Assembly (NCBI GenBank): GCA_021234155.1
Contig: JAJEKV010000011.1
Span: 2,609,294-2,673,293, forward strand
DNA length: 64,000 bases
Direction: 5' to 3'
DNA from: Isoetes taiwanensis
Lineage: Eukaryota; Streptophyta; Lycopodiopsida; Isoetales; Isoetaceae
Below, in pieces: positions 44,990 to 58,249 of the stretch. The translations under genes were made by a program, and so were the position numbers. The stretch's first letter is position 1. The number at the start of each line of letters is the position of its first letter. The notes below the pieces were generated by a model. It was given only the letters and a program-made list of their open reading frames with translations, was not told the DNA's origin and did not search any database.

Positions 44990-47720
44990 ATGAAGTTTGT
45001 TGATCTTATTGTGCAACAAGTCTCTAATTTGGACCCAAAACACCAAATTACTTTTGCCAAAAGACTCTTGCAGGATAAAAGGTTATGTTTTCTGTTCGAA
45101 CCCATCCTTGGGAAGCCTGAAGAGGCTATTGTGAAGGAAAAAATGGTAAAAAATCTCAGGGATGGCCTTCAAGAGGTGAAAAGAGCAAATAGCAATGATA
45201 AACTTCTTTGCTAAACACTCTGTTCTTGCTATGGTAGTTGGAAAAGGGAGAATCATTGAAACGTACAAAGGCGCCAAATTGTTGAAATTACATCCACGGA
45301 ATATGAGCCTTGCAGCAAAAAAAAAGAAGGAAGGAAATGTCATTAGGTGGAGCAAATCTATGGGCATTAGCGGGTAAAACCCGGAACAAATGTTGTAGAT
45401 CGGGCTATGAAGAATTTGATTGCCCAATCTTGGTTGGATAACACAAAAGTCTCACCAAAAAAGTTAGAGATGTGATGAAGAAAAGGACACGAGGCAATTC
45501 AATACATTGACATTACACAGGTACAAATTATACATTGCCTTGATTTGATTATACAAATATATGTACTTGGGTGTTATTCTTTACATTGAAACAATATTCA
45601 TAATTCTTTCTAATTTACCTTATGAGTGTAATAATAGGAAAATGTACTTTGCTTTATGGTTGTACAAGTTCTCAAAATTGCTTTTACATTTCTTCCCAAT
45701 TGTTCAAATTCATTACATAGGTAGACTCTTGAAAGTAAGGATGTGAAAGATGTAGGATGTGTAATAGATGTGAAAGCTGTAATAAATGTAGGATGTGGAC
45801 AAGATTGTAATTTGTATGTGAAGCTATAGTAGATGTATTTGAAATCTTGAAAATGTATTGATGTAAACTCTGTTTCTATGCATTTTACAGGCTGAATTAT
45901 ATCAGAACTTTGTGGATCAGCATCCCGATGTTGGAATTGGCATTAGACAGTTTATATACTTAAAACCAACATGCATACGGAAGCTAAAAGAAAGAAACAC
46001 TTGCTGTTGTGTCAAACACGAGCAGGCAGATTTGTTTAGGAAAGCATTTAATATGATGAGGTCAAAAGTCCATGAGAACTGCTCTTGCAACTGTAGAATT
46101 TGCAACTCAGAAGACAATGCTGGAATTTGTCAGGCAAAGAAAAGGACATTTGAGAATGTCAGCATGCTTTGGAGAGCCATGGTATGTGATAGAGCAGAAG
46201 ATGAGGAGTGGCACTATCTAAAATGTATAAGTTCAGCTTGTGGAAATTGTGGAAAAAAGAAGATTGAATTATGTCCAAGGGAGGAGAGTGAAAGCATTGA
46301 AGAACCTGTTGCATGGCAAGCCTATAGCTATGTGAATGAACCTTCGAAGAAAGGAAGTTCTCGAAGGCTGAAGCTGATTGACAAGAACAGCAGTGCAAAA
46401 TGCATGTTAGATAATATGTTTGATCATATGGCTAAATTTGTACATCATAACTTTGTGGCACATTGGCAAAGCAAGCAATTCAAGGAATCCATTAGAACAC
46501 TTCGGGATGATGCTGTACTATCGGTTGTTGATTTCTCAGAGAATTATACTCTGAAACCATTCAATGAGATCCAGGCGCAACATTGGTACAACGAGCAGAT
46601 CAGCATTTTAGTTCATATCACAATGTTCAAGGTTAATGGAAAAATGAGGAAATGTGTGCACTTCTTCATTTCAGATGATAAGACACATGATACTCACTTT
46701 TATGCAGGGATGCATTCAAGGTTGCATCTTAAGTGGTTGCAAGAAAACGATGGCAGTGAGAAGAAGTTTCACTTAGTTTGGTCTGACGGGTGTGCAGCCC
46801 AATTCAAATCGAGACGAGCATTCTATCATGTAACCAGGTATCATCATGAACATAAAATAAGAATGCAATGGAATTTTTTGGTTCGGGACATGGTAAAGGC
46901 ACACACATGATGGAGAAGGGGCTATTTGCGGAAGCTATGGCTTGAGGCGAGAACAAAAGAAAGAAGGAGGGCAAGGTGGTCATAAATGCTAAAACTGCTT
47001 GTGATGTTTTGAGAAAAAAAAAATCAGATGTGGAGCGGGTTTTTGGGAGGTTACTAACATTGTGTGAAGACAAAGACTTGGCGTGTTGCCGGTCAAAGGT
47101 GTCGTGGGAACAATTCATTGCGTCTCATCGATAGACCCTAGTGATCCAACCAAGCTACTATGCAGGTCTCTTTCATGTTTTTGCAAGGCATGCATAAGTT
47201 TTGATTGGCTTTGCTTGTGAGAATGTTGGCCATTGTGGTAAGTGGGATTTAAGAAAACTAGAGCCTACAAATCGAAGCGGTCTAGGAGATGATGAGAATG
47301 AGCTACAAGACTTGTGGGCAAATGACATAGACAATGTGGATGAGACAATCCAAGTTGGAGATTGCCGGATCATTAGCGACTCGGACAATTATGAAGGGGT
47401 GGCCTATTATATCATACAATGCACGGAAGTGAAACATGCTCTTGAAGTAGGCGTCATGGATGACTATGGGAATCAATTTTACCGTGGTGATGAAGTTATA
47501 TCGGTGAATATTTTCAGCTAATACACGGCTGCCATCGGAAGTATAAATTACTTAAAGGAAAGAAGGTCCTTGTCCATCCCGAAGTCTAAAGTGATAGGGG
47601 CGAGATTTCCATTGGAGCCGATCCGGCATAAAATAAAAGGTGTTGCTTATGCATATGAATTATCCAATTCTCGGTACGAAATGCTTTTGGGAAATCTGCC
47701 CAAGATTGTAGGCTGTATGT
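44990..47720 (+). pseudogene. Transposase-like gene with SDG and HGKG motifs, frameshifted
   Basis: A plus-strand coding region with an intron at about 45522-45890 (acceptor ATTTTACAG) and several frameshifts. The first exon ends EAIQYIDITQ. The second continues ELYQNFVDQHPDVGIGIRQF, then a Cys-rich zinc-binding-like segment (NTCCC...HENCSCNCRICN...CGNCGKKK). An RNase H-like core follows: VVDFSENY, ISDDKTHD, WSDGCAAQFK and, after a one-base shift, WNFFGSGHGKG with DGEGA. The C-terminal part (47201-47720) has VGDCRIISD and YYIIQC. I know this motif set from uncharacterised transposon-like proteins of many eukaryotes, but I cannot name the superfamily. The conserved acidic residues would suit DDE/D-type catalysis. 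It converges on the Ulp1 gene. Confidence 0.6.
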
Positions 47721-47759
47721 AAAGCGAAGACATTTTTTTTTATCACGAGTCCTAAAAGT

Positions 47760-49390
47760 GAGAAAATGACCGTCACATAAAATTGTTTACCATATTTCTT
47801 GTATTCATCATTTTCATGCCAAATCAATTGTATTGTGTGCTCTCTTGTATGAGGAAGGTTGTGTGAAAAGTCGGCCGGATATCTCTAAGCGATTGGGAGT
47901 AATTGAATACATTGACTAGGTCAAAACTAGGTCAATGACCCGCATGAGAATACAAAATACATCTGATTTACATTTAGTGGACATCAAATCAAACTTTTTT
48001 ATGCATGATCTTTTTTATGCATGATTTTTTGTGCCTTATCTTTGAACTGAAAATTGCAGACTTACATGCTACTATACAAGTCAAGAATGTGCAAATATTG
48101 TCATTTAAAAGTGGACAAAATTTTTGTATTTAAAGATGAAGATCTGGTTACAATATGTTTCTGGTTACAATATGAAGAAAAAGTTACAATATGTTTTTAC
48201 AAAATTTCACTTCATCTCATGTCAATATGTTACATGTCAACTCCTTTCACATATCTTCATTTAGTTCCACATGTATGAAGTTGGGGCCTGCATCGATAAA
48301 CAACATGAGATGGTTAGTACCGTAATACTTTTACTTAATCTTTAGAAGACGATTAATTAATTACCTCTTAAAGTATGCAAGGCGGGGAGCTCATGATGAT
48401 CCGGCGTGTCTAAATATCTTTGCCATAGCGGCGATCTCATCGTCATGGGTGCCGTGATATGCGAGGCGTTCGAGAGCCGTGCTTCTCGCCGAAGAACTTG
48501 TCTCCCTCGTCATCGAGGTCATCGACCATACATGTGTGAGTGCATGCAGCCCGCAATTGCATCCGGGAGGCGCCATACTCATATGTGATCCGCTCCATAA
48601 CCAACTTGTCAAATGCATCAATTGGTGAATGAAGCGGGTGATCCCTCGCGTATGTTGAAATCTCATCCGCATTGCGAACCCCGCAATCCGGGGGTAGAGT
48701 GCGGTCATAACGTTATCATTTTGTTTGTTAAGTGTCCATGGTGGTATACAAATGTATGAGTATAGGGGATTTAATGAGCACTTGTATTGTGCATCATCAA
48801 GCAGCCAGAGCCCTCCTATGATACTTGGGAAATTCGGTTGAAATAACTTCCAAGTTCTTCACATAAAGATTTTTTGGCGGGTTTATTCTAAATGGAAGCA
48901 CCCAACATCTACTTCTTCCAAATATGAATTTCAGATCCGGAAAGCCCTCTACTTTTAAATTTTGCTCAATTATCTTTGCATACTAAACTAAGTGGCAGCT
49001 CGGACCATATCCCCAAATCAAAGTTAATGGCATGTGCATAATAGAGGAAGACCCTCATGCGGGCCTGCATATATACACTCTATCCCCTATCTCTATCGGC
49101 CTAGCATCTTTGTGTTTTTGCAGCTGAGAACTCATCCTTGGATGTCAGACAACCCAATCCTCCATCAATATCAAATACTAAGACCTTTCTTTTCCCTAAA
49201 CCTGCCAACAATAAAACATGATAAATTTGAATAAGAGAAATGTTTAAATTGAATCAGTTTACATTCCATCTGCTCATGAGAATCAGTTGACATGCACAAT
49301 ATACCAAATTTATTTAGACGGAAAAAATATAATTTAAACATTCAAGGCGCAAGTTCAAGGACATGTCACGGAGACCGAAGTGGCATCAAG
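47760..49390. other. No gene recognised between the convergent genes
   Basis: Holds the presumed 3' ends of the transposase-like and Ulp1 genes. The 48391-48708 minus frame is His/Met-rich and without a domain. The words ATGTTTCTGGTTACAATATG and AAGTTACAATATGTTTTTAC near 48160-48200 form a short direct repeat. Confidence 0.3.
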
Positions 49391-49396
49391 GAAGAT

Positions 49397-50110
49397 TTAA
49401 CTACCAAATGACTCTTGAGTGCATGCCCGTGCTTGTTCTATAGAAGCTATCGTTGAGCAGCCACCACTCTCACTAATGAGAGCGTCTATCAAGACCTGTC
49501 GTCGTGAAAGGGCATACTCATACGTAAACCAGTCTTGTGTAATCTGCAAGATATAATAATGTGCCAATGTTAGAATTGATCATTAAAAAGGAAATAATGT
49601 GCCAATTTCAAATTGATCATTAATAATGTACCTTTGAGTCTTTTCCAGAAATAAGTAGGTCAACAAACTTGTGCATAAATGCCATCACAAACAGCCCGCA
49701 AGATGTCAAGTCAGGTTGTTGTGGTACTTCAACGTAATTTATACCTTTGATGTTATTTTTCCTCAAGTAATCCATTCCTTTGGATGTCTGACTCATCAAA
49801 ATCTGCGTGTGTAGTCTGCGCATATAAAATAGTCATGTAAGATTTAGCAAAACATTGAGATTAATTGAAATAAAAAACATATCAAAGGGATGTCATACCC
49901 TCTAATTGCCTTTTCATTTGTGGCAAAGCCATTTAAAGGGTTCAGGATATGTACAGCTGGTGCATCGAGAACTTTAGATTTGCTCTCAGCAAGAGCAAAT
50001 ATGGCCAGCACGAAGTGTTCGTTCTCAAGTACAGGTACGAGGATGTATTGGCATTTAGCCATGACTAGCCCAGCAAGTCCTTGCTTTCACATGCTCTCTG
50101 GGACTTGATG
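49397..50110 (-). CDS. Ulp1-type cysteine protease (C48), C-terminal exons
   Basis: Ulp1 proteases cleave SUMO or related modifiers; plant transposons often carry copies. Exon to 49899 encodes KCQYILVPVLENEHFVLAIF (catalytic His) and HILNPLNG, where most Ulp1 enzymes have Asp in the triad but Asn or another residue appears here. Exon 49632-49815 encodes YVEVPQQPDLTSCGLFVMAF, with the oxyanion Gln and catalytic Cys. Exon 49397-49543 gives the end, ITQDWFTYEYALSRR...FGS and stop. All three junctions have GT/AG sites in phase. The region before KCQYI is interrupted by a stop or shift near 50090, so the N-terminal half of the domain is unclear. It faces the plus-strand transposase-like gene. Confidence 0.75.
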
Positions 50111-50639
50111 CATCATTTCTTTTCTTGTTGCTTGAAGCCTCCTTGAATAAAAAGTAATTATGGCGAGAGAAGATATGGATTACGCTTTTTCCACTCTATG
50201 GCGGCTTATCATGCAAATACCTAATTGAGCACAAGGTCACAAATAAGAGCATATTAAGTAAAAAGCTTTCCAAATCTTGATAAATGCTTCAAAAACACGG
50301 AAAGAATGGAAAATCACCACGCCATAGAGTTCCACAAAGGCGGTTTGTCATTCTCGAGTTGGCTGCGCACAAAGCTTCAATGTCTATATCAACCACTTTC
50401 ATTGGAGGTTTAGGCTGGCTATTCTTGAATGGGAAAAGTGGAGTCGCGAGCCTTCAAGCGTCTTCATGTTCTCCACCATTCTACAAAAGAATAATAGAAT
50501 GTTAACTTGAAATGATTACAATTGTTTTAAAAACATACACAAATACCTTGCGTGATTCTGATTGAGCGGTCTTATGCCTACAAAAATAAGTGTATGTAGT
50601 CGAGAGATGTATTCATATGCTTAATATTAGAATTAGACA

Positions 50640-53145
50640 TTAGCATAGAAGAGTTAATGATGCCTATAATTACAATTCAAGAAATTAAACCCTAAACTAA
50701 ACACCCAAAAGCAGGCAAGTCTCACCTTTTTACATTTGTTGCTTCCTTTCTTGAATCTACCTTTCTTTTTAACTTTCTTTGGCTCGTCCTCCTTTTTCAC
50801 GAACACCTCTACGACCTTTGTTGCAACTTTGCATGCCCTTTCAAGATCTAGGCTCTCCAATTCAGCTACCCCTTTCACTTGTAGGCTCTCCTCTCCGTGT
50901 CATCTACCACCAACAAATTAAAACCCCAATACAAATTTGGTATAGAGATAAAGAACATTAAAAATATGCACGATATTGAATTCTTTGGTGGCGGCTTAAT
51001 GTCATCAGATTGCTCACCATTTAAATCAGCCCGTTCACGGAAAATGGCAAGTTCAGGGCTTTTGAGTTCAGCACTAAATTAAAAGCGGTAAGAATGTAGT
51101 TAGAGACACTTACTATTGAATGGCTCGTGTTTGCTTTTGCAACAAAGCCAACTCTGTTTCCACATTTGGGATCTCACCTACAAGTGGGATCTCACCTTCC
51201 ACATCTTCTATCAAGTTACGCTCTGAATGTGCTTTGTCCTCCACATTGTCAAAGATTGTTTCTTTCAGGCTGACCTAGATGTGGATGGAGTTTCACTACC
51301 AAGGACATCATCCTTTCGATGTTTCAGCTCGAGGAGGACTCCTCGTATGTCAATTTCAACCCTTTTCCATGAAATTTCTTCGTGCAACCTAAACCAAGTA
51401 ACAATGAAGTCACAAACATGCAATGCAAATATACATCAATACTACATACTACATCAATGTGTGGCTTTGGTTTCTTGATGCTATCCATATCTACATTGAA
51501 GAAATTTGTGAGTAAATTAATTGTATTATCTTGTTAACATGTACATCCCAACATGTCAAAAGGTAAATGTAAAGGAAAAATTCATGTCAATGAAAAAAAG
51601 CTAAAAATTTGCAAACTAGATGTAAATCGAAGTGGTAAAACAAATGTACACTTATAGTATAATAATATCTACCAACATGACTGCTTTGTAAATGTAATAG
51701 AAAACTAGAAAGATAGATGTAATCATAATCTCATTTGCATTCTAGCATGTTATATGTACATATAAAGAGAAAATACATAAACCATTATGAAATTACAGGA
51801 TGTGAAAAAGAAGCTGCTCAAAACAAAGATCAATTACAATTAAAATACATTCAAGTGCATTTATTCTAAGGCAAGAAAGATTCAAATCTATGTACAAATG
51901 AAACACTTAAGGTGTATGTAAAAACTTCAACAGATCCATGCATTCAATAAACAAGGTCTTCTTGACTGATCACGGCATTCAATGATTGGGCGTAACCCTT
52001 ACGGCCCCGGCAACATTAGGTTATATGCGCACCGGTTCGTTGTAGACACCCTAAAGGCTAGACATAATAGGCGGTAGGGATGTCCACAACATACCATTAT
52101 CACCATGGTAGACTCGAGGGAGTCATTACGGTGGTACATGTTGTAACCACATGAGATGTGGATGCTATCGGATCTGGTCCATGAGCGGGGCGGGATGCAA
52201 TGACATTACACCGATTTCTCCATTTGATCTATTATCTCATTGATCCTGCTCATACTCTTGTTATTTGCCTCGATTTGTCGTTATGTCTTTTGTGAAGCAT
52301 CAATTCAGCCAATTCATTGCAAAGGTTCTCAATTGGTTTCGACAAGGCATCCATCTCCATAACCAAACTTTTCTTTTCTTCTTCAAAGTGTGGCTGCCAA
52401 GGCAAGTTGCAAATCAATTGGTTGCTTGCTTGCTCTTAAGGAGTCCGGCTTGTCCATTTGAACTTTCACTTGAGCATCCTTGCTTTGTATAACTCTGCTC
52501 AAAGTACTCCTTTCAGCCTCTAATTTACATACATCGATTCTATTATCTTTCTTACGTTTTTAAAAGATTTCAATCGATTGTTCAAAGTTAAGGAGTCATG
52601 GGATCTCCTTTCTAGCAATTTATGCCATCAATTTCATGTGTTGCCCTTCTTCAAGCTGTTGATTTACCATGCATGGCTTTCACATTGGAGGATTTCAAGG
52701 TAATAACTTGAGTTAGGTCGGACTCCTTATGGCGGTTTTAGCAAATGCACGAGGCACTCTCTTTTAGCTCTTCCCAATCAACATTTATGCCCTTGGAATG
52801 AAGAGCATATGCTCGAGCAAAAAATGAGGGGGGTATATGATGGTTTGCTACCTCTGTCCTATTAAAACAAACTCATACATTTTAAAGAAGTCTTGCATCC
52901 ATCTTTGGCTCGATCCTACTCTCTGATAACCCCTCTGCTTTGGAGCTTCACTCCCCAAACTCCTTGCACTATTTGTAAAAGCCACGGATAAAGAGTATCA
53001 AAATGGTTGCTTCTAAGGTGTTTCTTTGTTACCTTCTCAAACTTCGGGCTGATGTACTTGTAGCTTTCTCTTTCTTTGATGGAGGCGTCCCACCCTTCAT
53101 TTTCTTTCTTTGCATGCTTTGGAGACCTTTGCATTGGCTTCAAGC
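50640..53145 (-). pseudogene. Likely upstream exons of the Ulp1 gene
   Basis: Minus-strand stretches with coding character continue upstream of the protease domain. These are a Lys-rich MKGVAELESLDLERACKVAT...EDEPKKVKKKGRFKKGS segment (about 50740-50878), acidic/hydrophilic text near 51100-51400, and ESYKYISPKFEKVTKKHLRS with FDTLYPWLLQIVQGVWGVKL near 52920-53080. Transposon-borne Ulp1 genes commonly have long, poorly conserved N-terminal regions of this kind. Exon boundaries are uncertain and several frames are broken. Confidence 0.35.
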
Positions 53146-53149
53146 GTGG

Positions 53150-54440
53150 TGATTTCTGGGGAAATACGAGATGGAGGCTTTGTCATGATCCCAAACCTAA
53201 GAACTAAACCACGATCTGAGGGCTCGGCCTTGACCCTTCTAAGAAGACCAAGAAGCTTATGATGCGAGAAGGGAACTAAGAATCGTCAAGTAAGGATTGA
53301 ATCGGCCCTTTGCTCAAAGGCGAGCTTTGCTATGAGAGAGAGTTCGGGGAGTGGCTTGTTGGCGGGGCCGGAGAAAACACACACGTTCAAAATCCTTCCA
53401 AATGTGGTTCCCCCAAACCTCCAACCATTAATTGTGGTATTAATGACCCCCTCAAAATATTGCCTACATTTTGCCTTTGTAAATGTAAAATTTGGGCCCT
53501 TTTTATCCACCCTTTCGTGCAACTACCCCGGCCGGGCACCGCTTCATGATGCGAAACTTCCCTTTGGCCTCATAAGTTGCATCTCAAAGACTTACGGATG
53601 CCAAAAAAAAGGTCACCGTATAGATCGGATTATAGATCCCAGTATGTCCGCTAGCATCAATAATACATTACATAAAATGCTACGGTTGCTCCAACTTATA
53701 GAATCTAGAAGGAAATAATATTGAAATCAAATACCTTGTAGCCGCCAGATGATGGCTAAATTATTGGGGCCTTGAAGTTCGAAATGGATTTCCGACTTAT
53801 AAATATCACGAGAATCTACTTCGATCCACGGAATCATCATGATTAATTTATCTAGAATATCTCGGTTCATACGGATAGATAATGAACGGATGTTCGATTT
53901 CTACCTTAAACCAGGTGTATGGAGATCAAAGCTTAGAAAAATCCTTCTTGGCATAATAAGCTGGGCGGTTCTTACGGATATGAATAGGCTTTGCCTGTTC
54001 GGTTGGATTAAATCACGGGAATCCGACAAAGCATCACCCGATTCGGTTGGATTTGATCATAGGAATCCGAAAGCCTGATCTTCACCCGGTTTCGGCAAAG
54101 ATGCTTAGCATTTTCGGCGGTATCTAATGACACAAGTCATCATTAGGTTGCCACCGTCATCATCACCGCTCTGGCCGCCTAAAAGCCTAAGTATTAAACC
54201 TTAGGCGGTTTCTGTACATGGTAATTCGGATCCATTTGGCTATGGCATAGATTCCCCTTTCACACTATTAAGCAACAATCCTGCATCGATCAAACGGGAA
54301 ATTTTCCTATGTGCGTGTCTTGCGAAATCGATAGAAGGAAAGAAGCAGCGATCGCATCATGGCCACAGCTCCACCAAATGCTCTCCCGTTGCAATAAGCC
54401 GAGAAAGGCAGAATCTTCCAGAATTTTCTAAGCTGATTTA
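53150..54440. other. No gene recognised
   Basis: Overlapping short frames in several phases (53286-53718) and nothing with a known domain. This is the right-hand end of the third compartment. Confidence 0.3.
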
Positions 54441-54810
54441 GGGCTTTTGTTGTAGGCCGTAGATCTCAAAATCTGGACGGTCGAGAACGCGACACCAAAG
54501 GTGCATTTGATCTCTTTTTCATGCCCTCATGCATGCCCTATGCATGCCCTCATGCATGCCCCCCATCACATTTCTATGCCCATGCATGACCTCTCCCATG
54601 AGGTGGCAGCATCGTGGCCTTCCATTTCCAATTGGACGGCTGGCATTAATCTCTATATAGCATGGGTACATCCAAATCTCTATGCGCAAGGGGGCATCCT
54701 AATAATTTTATATATATAGTAGATATATATATATATACAAGTTCTTGTACTATCAATGGGTCTACAAACTATGGTTCACGAACATTTGGAAATTCTCATC
54801 CTAAAACTAA
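54440..54810 (+). repeat. Module copy R4 with CATGCATG block
   Basis: GGCCGTAGATCTCAAAATCT, then GGACGG, near 54455 is followed by the CATGCATGCC-rich block (54520-54565). Next comes the block ending GCGCAAGGGGGCATCCTAAT, a TATATATAGTAGATATATAT tract, and then ACAAGTTCTTGTACTATCAA. It matches R2 and R5 on the left and R1 and R3 in having the GTAGATATATA linker. Confidence 0.8.
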
Positions 54811-57800
54811 CAATATAATGGTACAAAGGTAAAGGACTAACAGTAGCCAAAAAAGAACATCTTATAAGGCATTGTTCAGAAAAATCACTAGATAGCCAAT
54901 CTTGGACTCTATATGCCCAAAGGCATAGCTCAATCGTGGTCCAAAGGCGCCTTCTCCAATCACATTATAATATCTAAATTTGTTTGTAGCCTTGTCTAGC
55001 TCAACATATGTAAAAAACTCTAGGAGAACCTATCTTGTCACAAAGCTGGATGCAAATTGATGACGTTGAACTAATAACACTAGCTCACTATTGTTTATTA
55101 AAACTTCTCGGTAAAGAATCGAGTTAAAATTGAATTTAAAGCAAAGGGGTGTATGGACATTTTAGCATGGAATGTGGTTGATTTTGTCATTACATTAACT
55201 ACTTGCTAGAATTCAAGAAGTCAAAGCTTGCACTGGAGAATCATGCTCACCATGGTGGGCAAGGCTAATTATGAAATTTTCAACAACTATTTATTTTCCT
55301 ATGAGGATGCTTCAAAAACAGTTGCAATGCAATAATACAAAAAATAAGCCTTGCCACCGCAACATAATCTCTTTTTAATGGCAACTTGATTGCCCCCATC
55401 CCCTACATTCTCTCAAACTACCCTTAGTTCCTCTTTCAATTGCTTATGTTCTCTCTCAAGCTTCTGTGACATTACTGTTCGCACCACATGATGTAGAGGG
55501 AGGGTTGTACACAGACACCTAATCAAGATATGTTGACTTTTTTTATAGTAGCATAGAATGTGTGTTTATCCCATTCTGATACAGCTTCTAGCGTCAATTA
55601 AATGATGTACAATTCCCACTGGAAATACAACCGAACTATACAGGCAGAATTGACTAGTGCCTTTAACGCATCATTTCCCTCATCACCCCTAAAAGTTCTG
55701 TGAAATTACGTGAATATTTTCTTCGCCGTAACTCCTTGAAAATTCTTTGTGATTTCCATAAATTCCCATTAGATTCACCAAGATCATATAATGACCCTTC
55801 AAGGTTCATCCCAGGCTAACATTGCAAACCTTGGACAACTCGAGAAATCGAAGTCAACTCCAAGAGTCAAGATAAATGTACAAATCAATATCAAAGCCAA
55901 AACAAAAGGCAATGCTGAAAGTCAATGTCAACCCATTGAATCAAAGTAACTTCAGTTGATAAGATTGTTAAGATTCCCTTAGAACCTAGGAAAACCATGG
56001 ACTGGAGATGGTCAATTTCACGGATTCACATCACATGGGTTTCATAAGATTTCTTTAGAAATGCCTTAGATATCCTAAAGATCCTATGGCATTCCTCAAA
56101 ATTCCTTTATGCCTATTTACATTTCTTCAAGCTCTATAAAGATGCCCATAGACATTACACTCCGAGACTTCAAGGCTCCCACATTTGTTAGATATAATAA
56201 TCAACTTTTTACCATGGTAAAGTTGAAGGTCTTTGCAAGAAAACCTTTGCTTCTGCATTTAGCTTAAAAGGAAGGGTGTGGATTTGTCATAAGCATTATT
56301 CTAAGAAAATCATCTAGTAGATTTATTGTTTTAAAAGCCATAAGTATGGCATTTGAACTGTTTAAAACTGGGTGAGAAAAATGGTGTCAAAGCACCAGTC
56401 TTTTAGTTTCATTTGATTCTACAATTATTTAACTGATTGTTTAGGATTGCATTTGTATCTTGGTAGCATAACAATTTATAGGTTAAAATCTCTGTTTGTA
56501 GGACAATGCTCATAGGTTTAATCTAGATTTCAAAGATTCCTTACTTGTGCAATCATAATGCACGTGACTAGTCAATGAGGCCTTTGTGTATAGTAATATG
56601 GTGTTCATTGGACTAAGATTTCAAGGATTCCTTGTGCAGTCCTAATGCATGTGATAAAGCCAATTTAAGTTGCACGTCGCACAAGGCTTGGAGATGTGAG
56701 ACTTGAAAGATTTGAAAATATTTGGAGATGTTGGACTAGTGCAAACTCACTCAAAGCAAATGAACAAATGATGTTGCAAAAATATTGACGCAATCTACCT
56801 AATCTATATGCACACCTATTTGGAGCACTTCAAAATGCACCGTTTGAGTCCTTTAGAAAAGCATCCAACTAACAATTTGACGCAACAATACGATTCCATA
56901 AAAGAGTCACTAAATGAAGACATGGTCTTTTATTACTTGCACAATCATTCAAAGCTTTAATCATATTTATAAAATGGAGATCCTATCACCCATGGTAGTT
57001 TTTAAACTTAAAGTCGAGGTTTTTTTTGTTTTTCCTTTTATTTTTCTCAAATCTAAGCCAAACAGTTAGAATCCTTCAGTGGAAGAAGCATGCATTTCAT
57101 TTGAGATGTTTTTGTCCTTCCAAAATAATATAGACAAAATTATTATGAACTCTTAAGACAATTTAATCAGTTGATTTGAGCATGTCTTATAAAGCAGACT
57201 GTAACTTCTGAATTTCATGTTACTAGCACTACCTAGATGTATTGGAAAACTATCAAGACAATCTTCAACAGCCATTCACAAACCACTAGACTTAAGACTT
57301 TGCCTTTGCAAACACACATAATATTCACAATCATCCAATCATAAAATGAAACGAGATGACCTTGCTAAAGAGAATTTTTAAACTTGGGAACACAAAGATA
57401 ATTAGTTGTTACTAATGTGCATAATTTAAGTAAATAATTAAGGAGAGTTATAAAGCAGTTGACATGCTTCCTTTAGCAAACATATTCATATAGAGTTCCA
57501 TTTAGACAAGTCAAGTTCAATCTTTCCTACAATAGTCAAGTTCAATCTTTCCTACAATAGGCAGCACAAGTGCATTTGTCAACTTGAATTAGCATCTATT
57601 CCTATAGAGTTCTATTTAGAAAAGACGAATTCTCGATTGCCTTGGTTTCCTTGACCATGTGCTCCCTTTATTACCATTTCGAATCTCTAAGTCAGTAAAG
57701 TGTTTGGCAACAACCACCAGAGACCTATTTTTGCACTATGATATATAAGGAGGCAGCTAAATCCAACAACATAAAACACATTGAAGCACACACAAAACAA

Positions 57801-58200
57801 TGATAAACCATCTAACAAGTCAAAATGCTTGCCACAATTCGCTGCCATCCTCCACTACCTATCTACTTGGACACTTGCCTTAACGTTGCCTGTTACACAG
57901 AAGGAGATAGGCATACAAATTTAAGCAGTACAGTGATTATCACCACTTGCCTTAACTGAAAACAGTCAAATCTTAAATGTCCCTCTAATTTTGGAATTTG
58001 CATCCATGTTAGCTTGTCGATGGAATATGGAAGCTGGAGTACATGAATTTCTCAAAGGAAGATTATTAGATTGTTTCCCCATATATAAAAATGAAACAAA
58101 TTAGCTCATTATATCTTTTTCCATATGCTTAACACCGTCAGTTAGAACATGCCTACCATTAGAATTATTGCTTAGCCTTCTTTCAAGTATTGTATGACTG
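54810..58200. other. No gene recognised
   Basis: AT-rich sequence, almost without open frames of any length. 55720-56120 has loose AGATTCCCTTAGA-type words like those near 27.6-28.1 kb. A 29-bp direct repeat (AGTCAAGTTCAATCTTTCCT, then ACAATAG) occurs twice near 57510-57560. Confidence 0.45.
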
Positions 58201-58249
58201 AATCTCTAAATGCAAACACTGACACTAAATCGACTGCTTAGACTTGACT

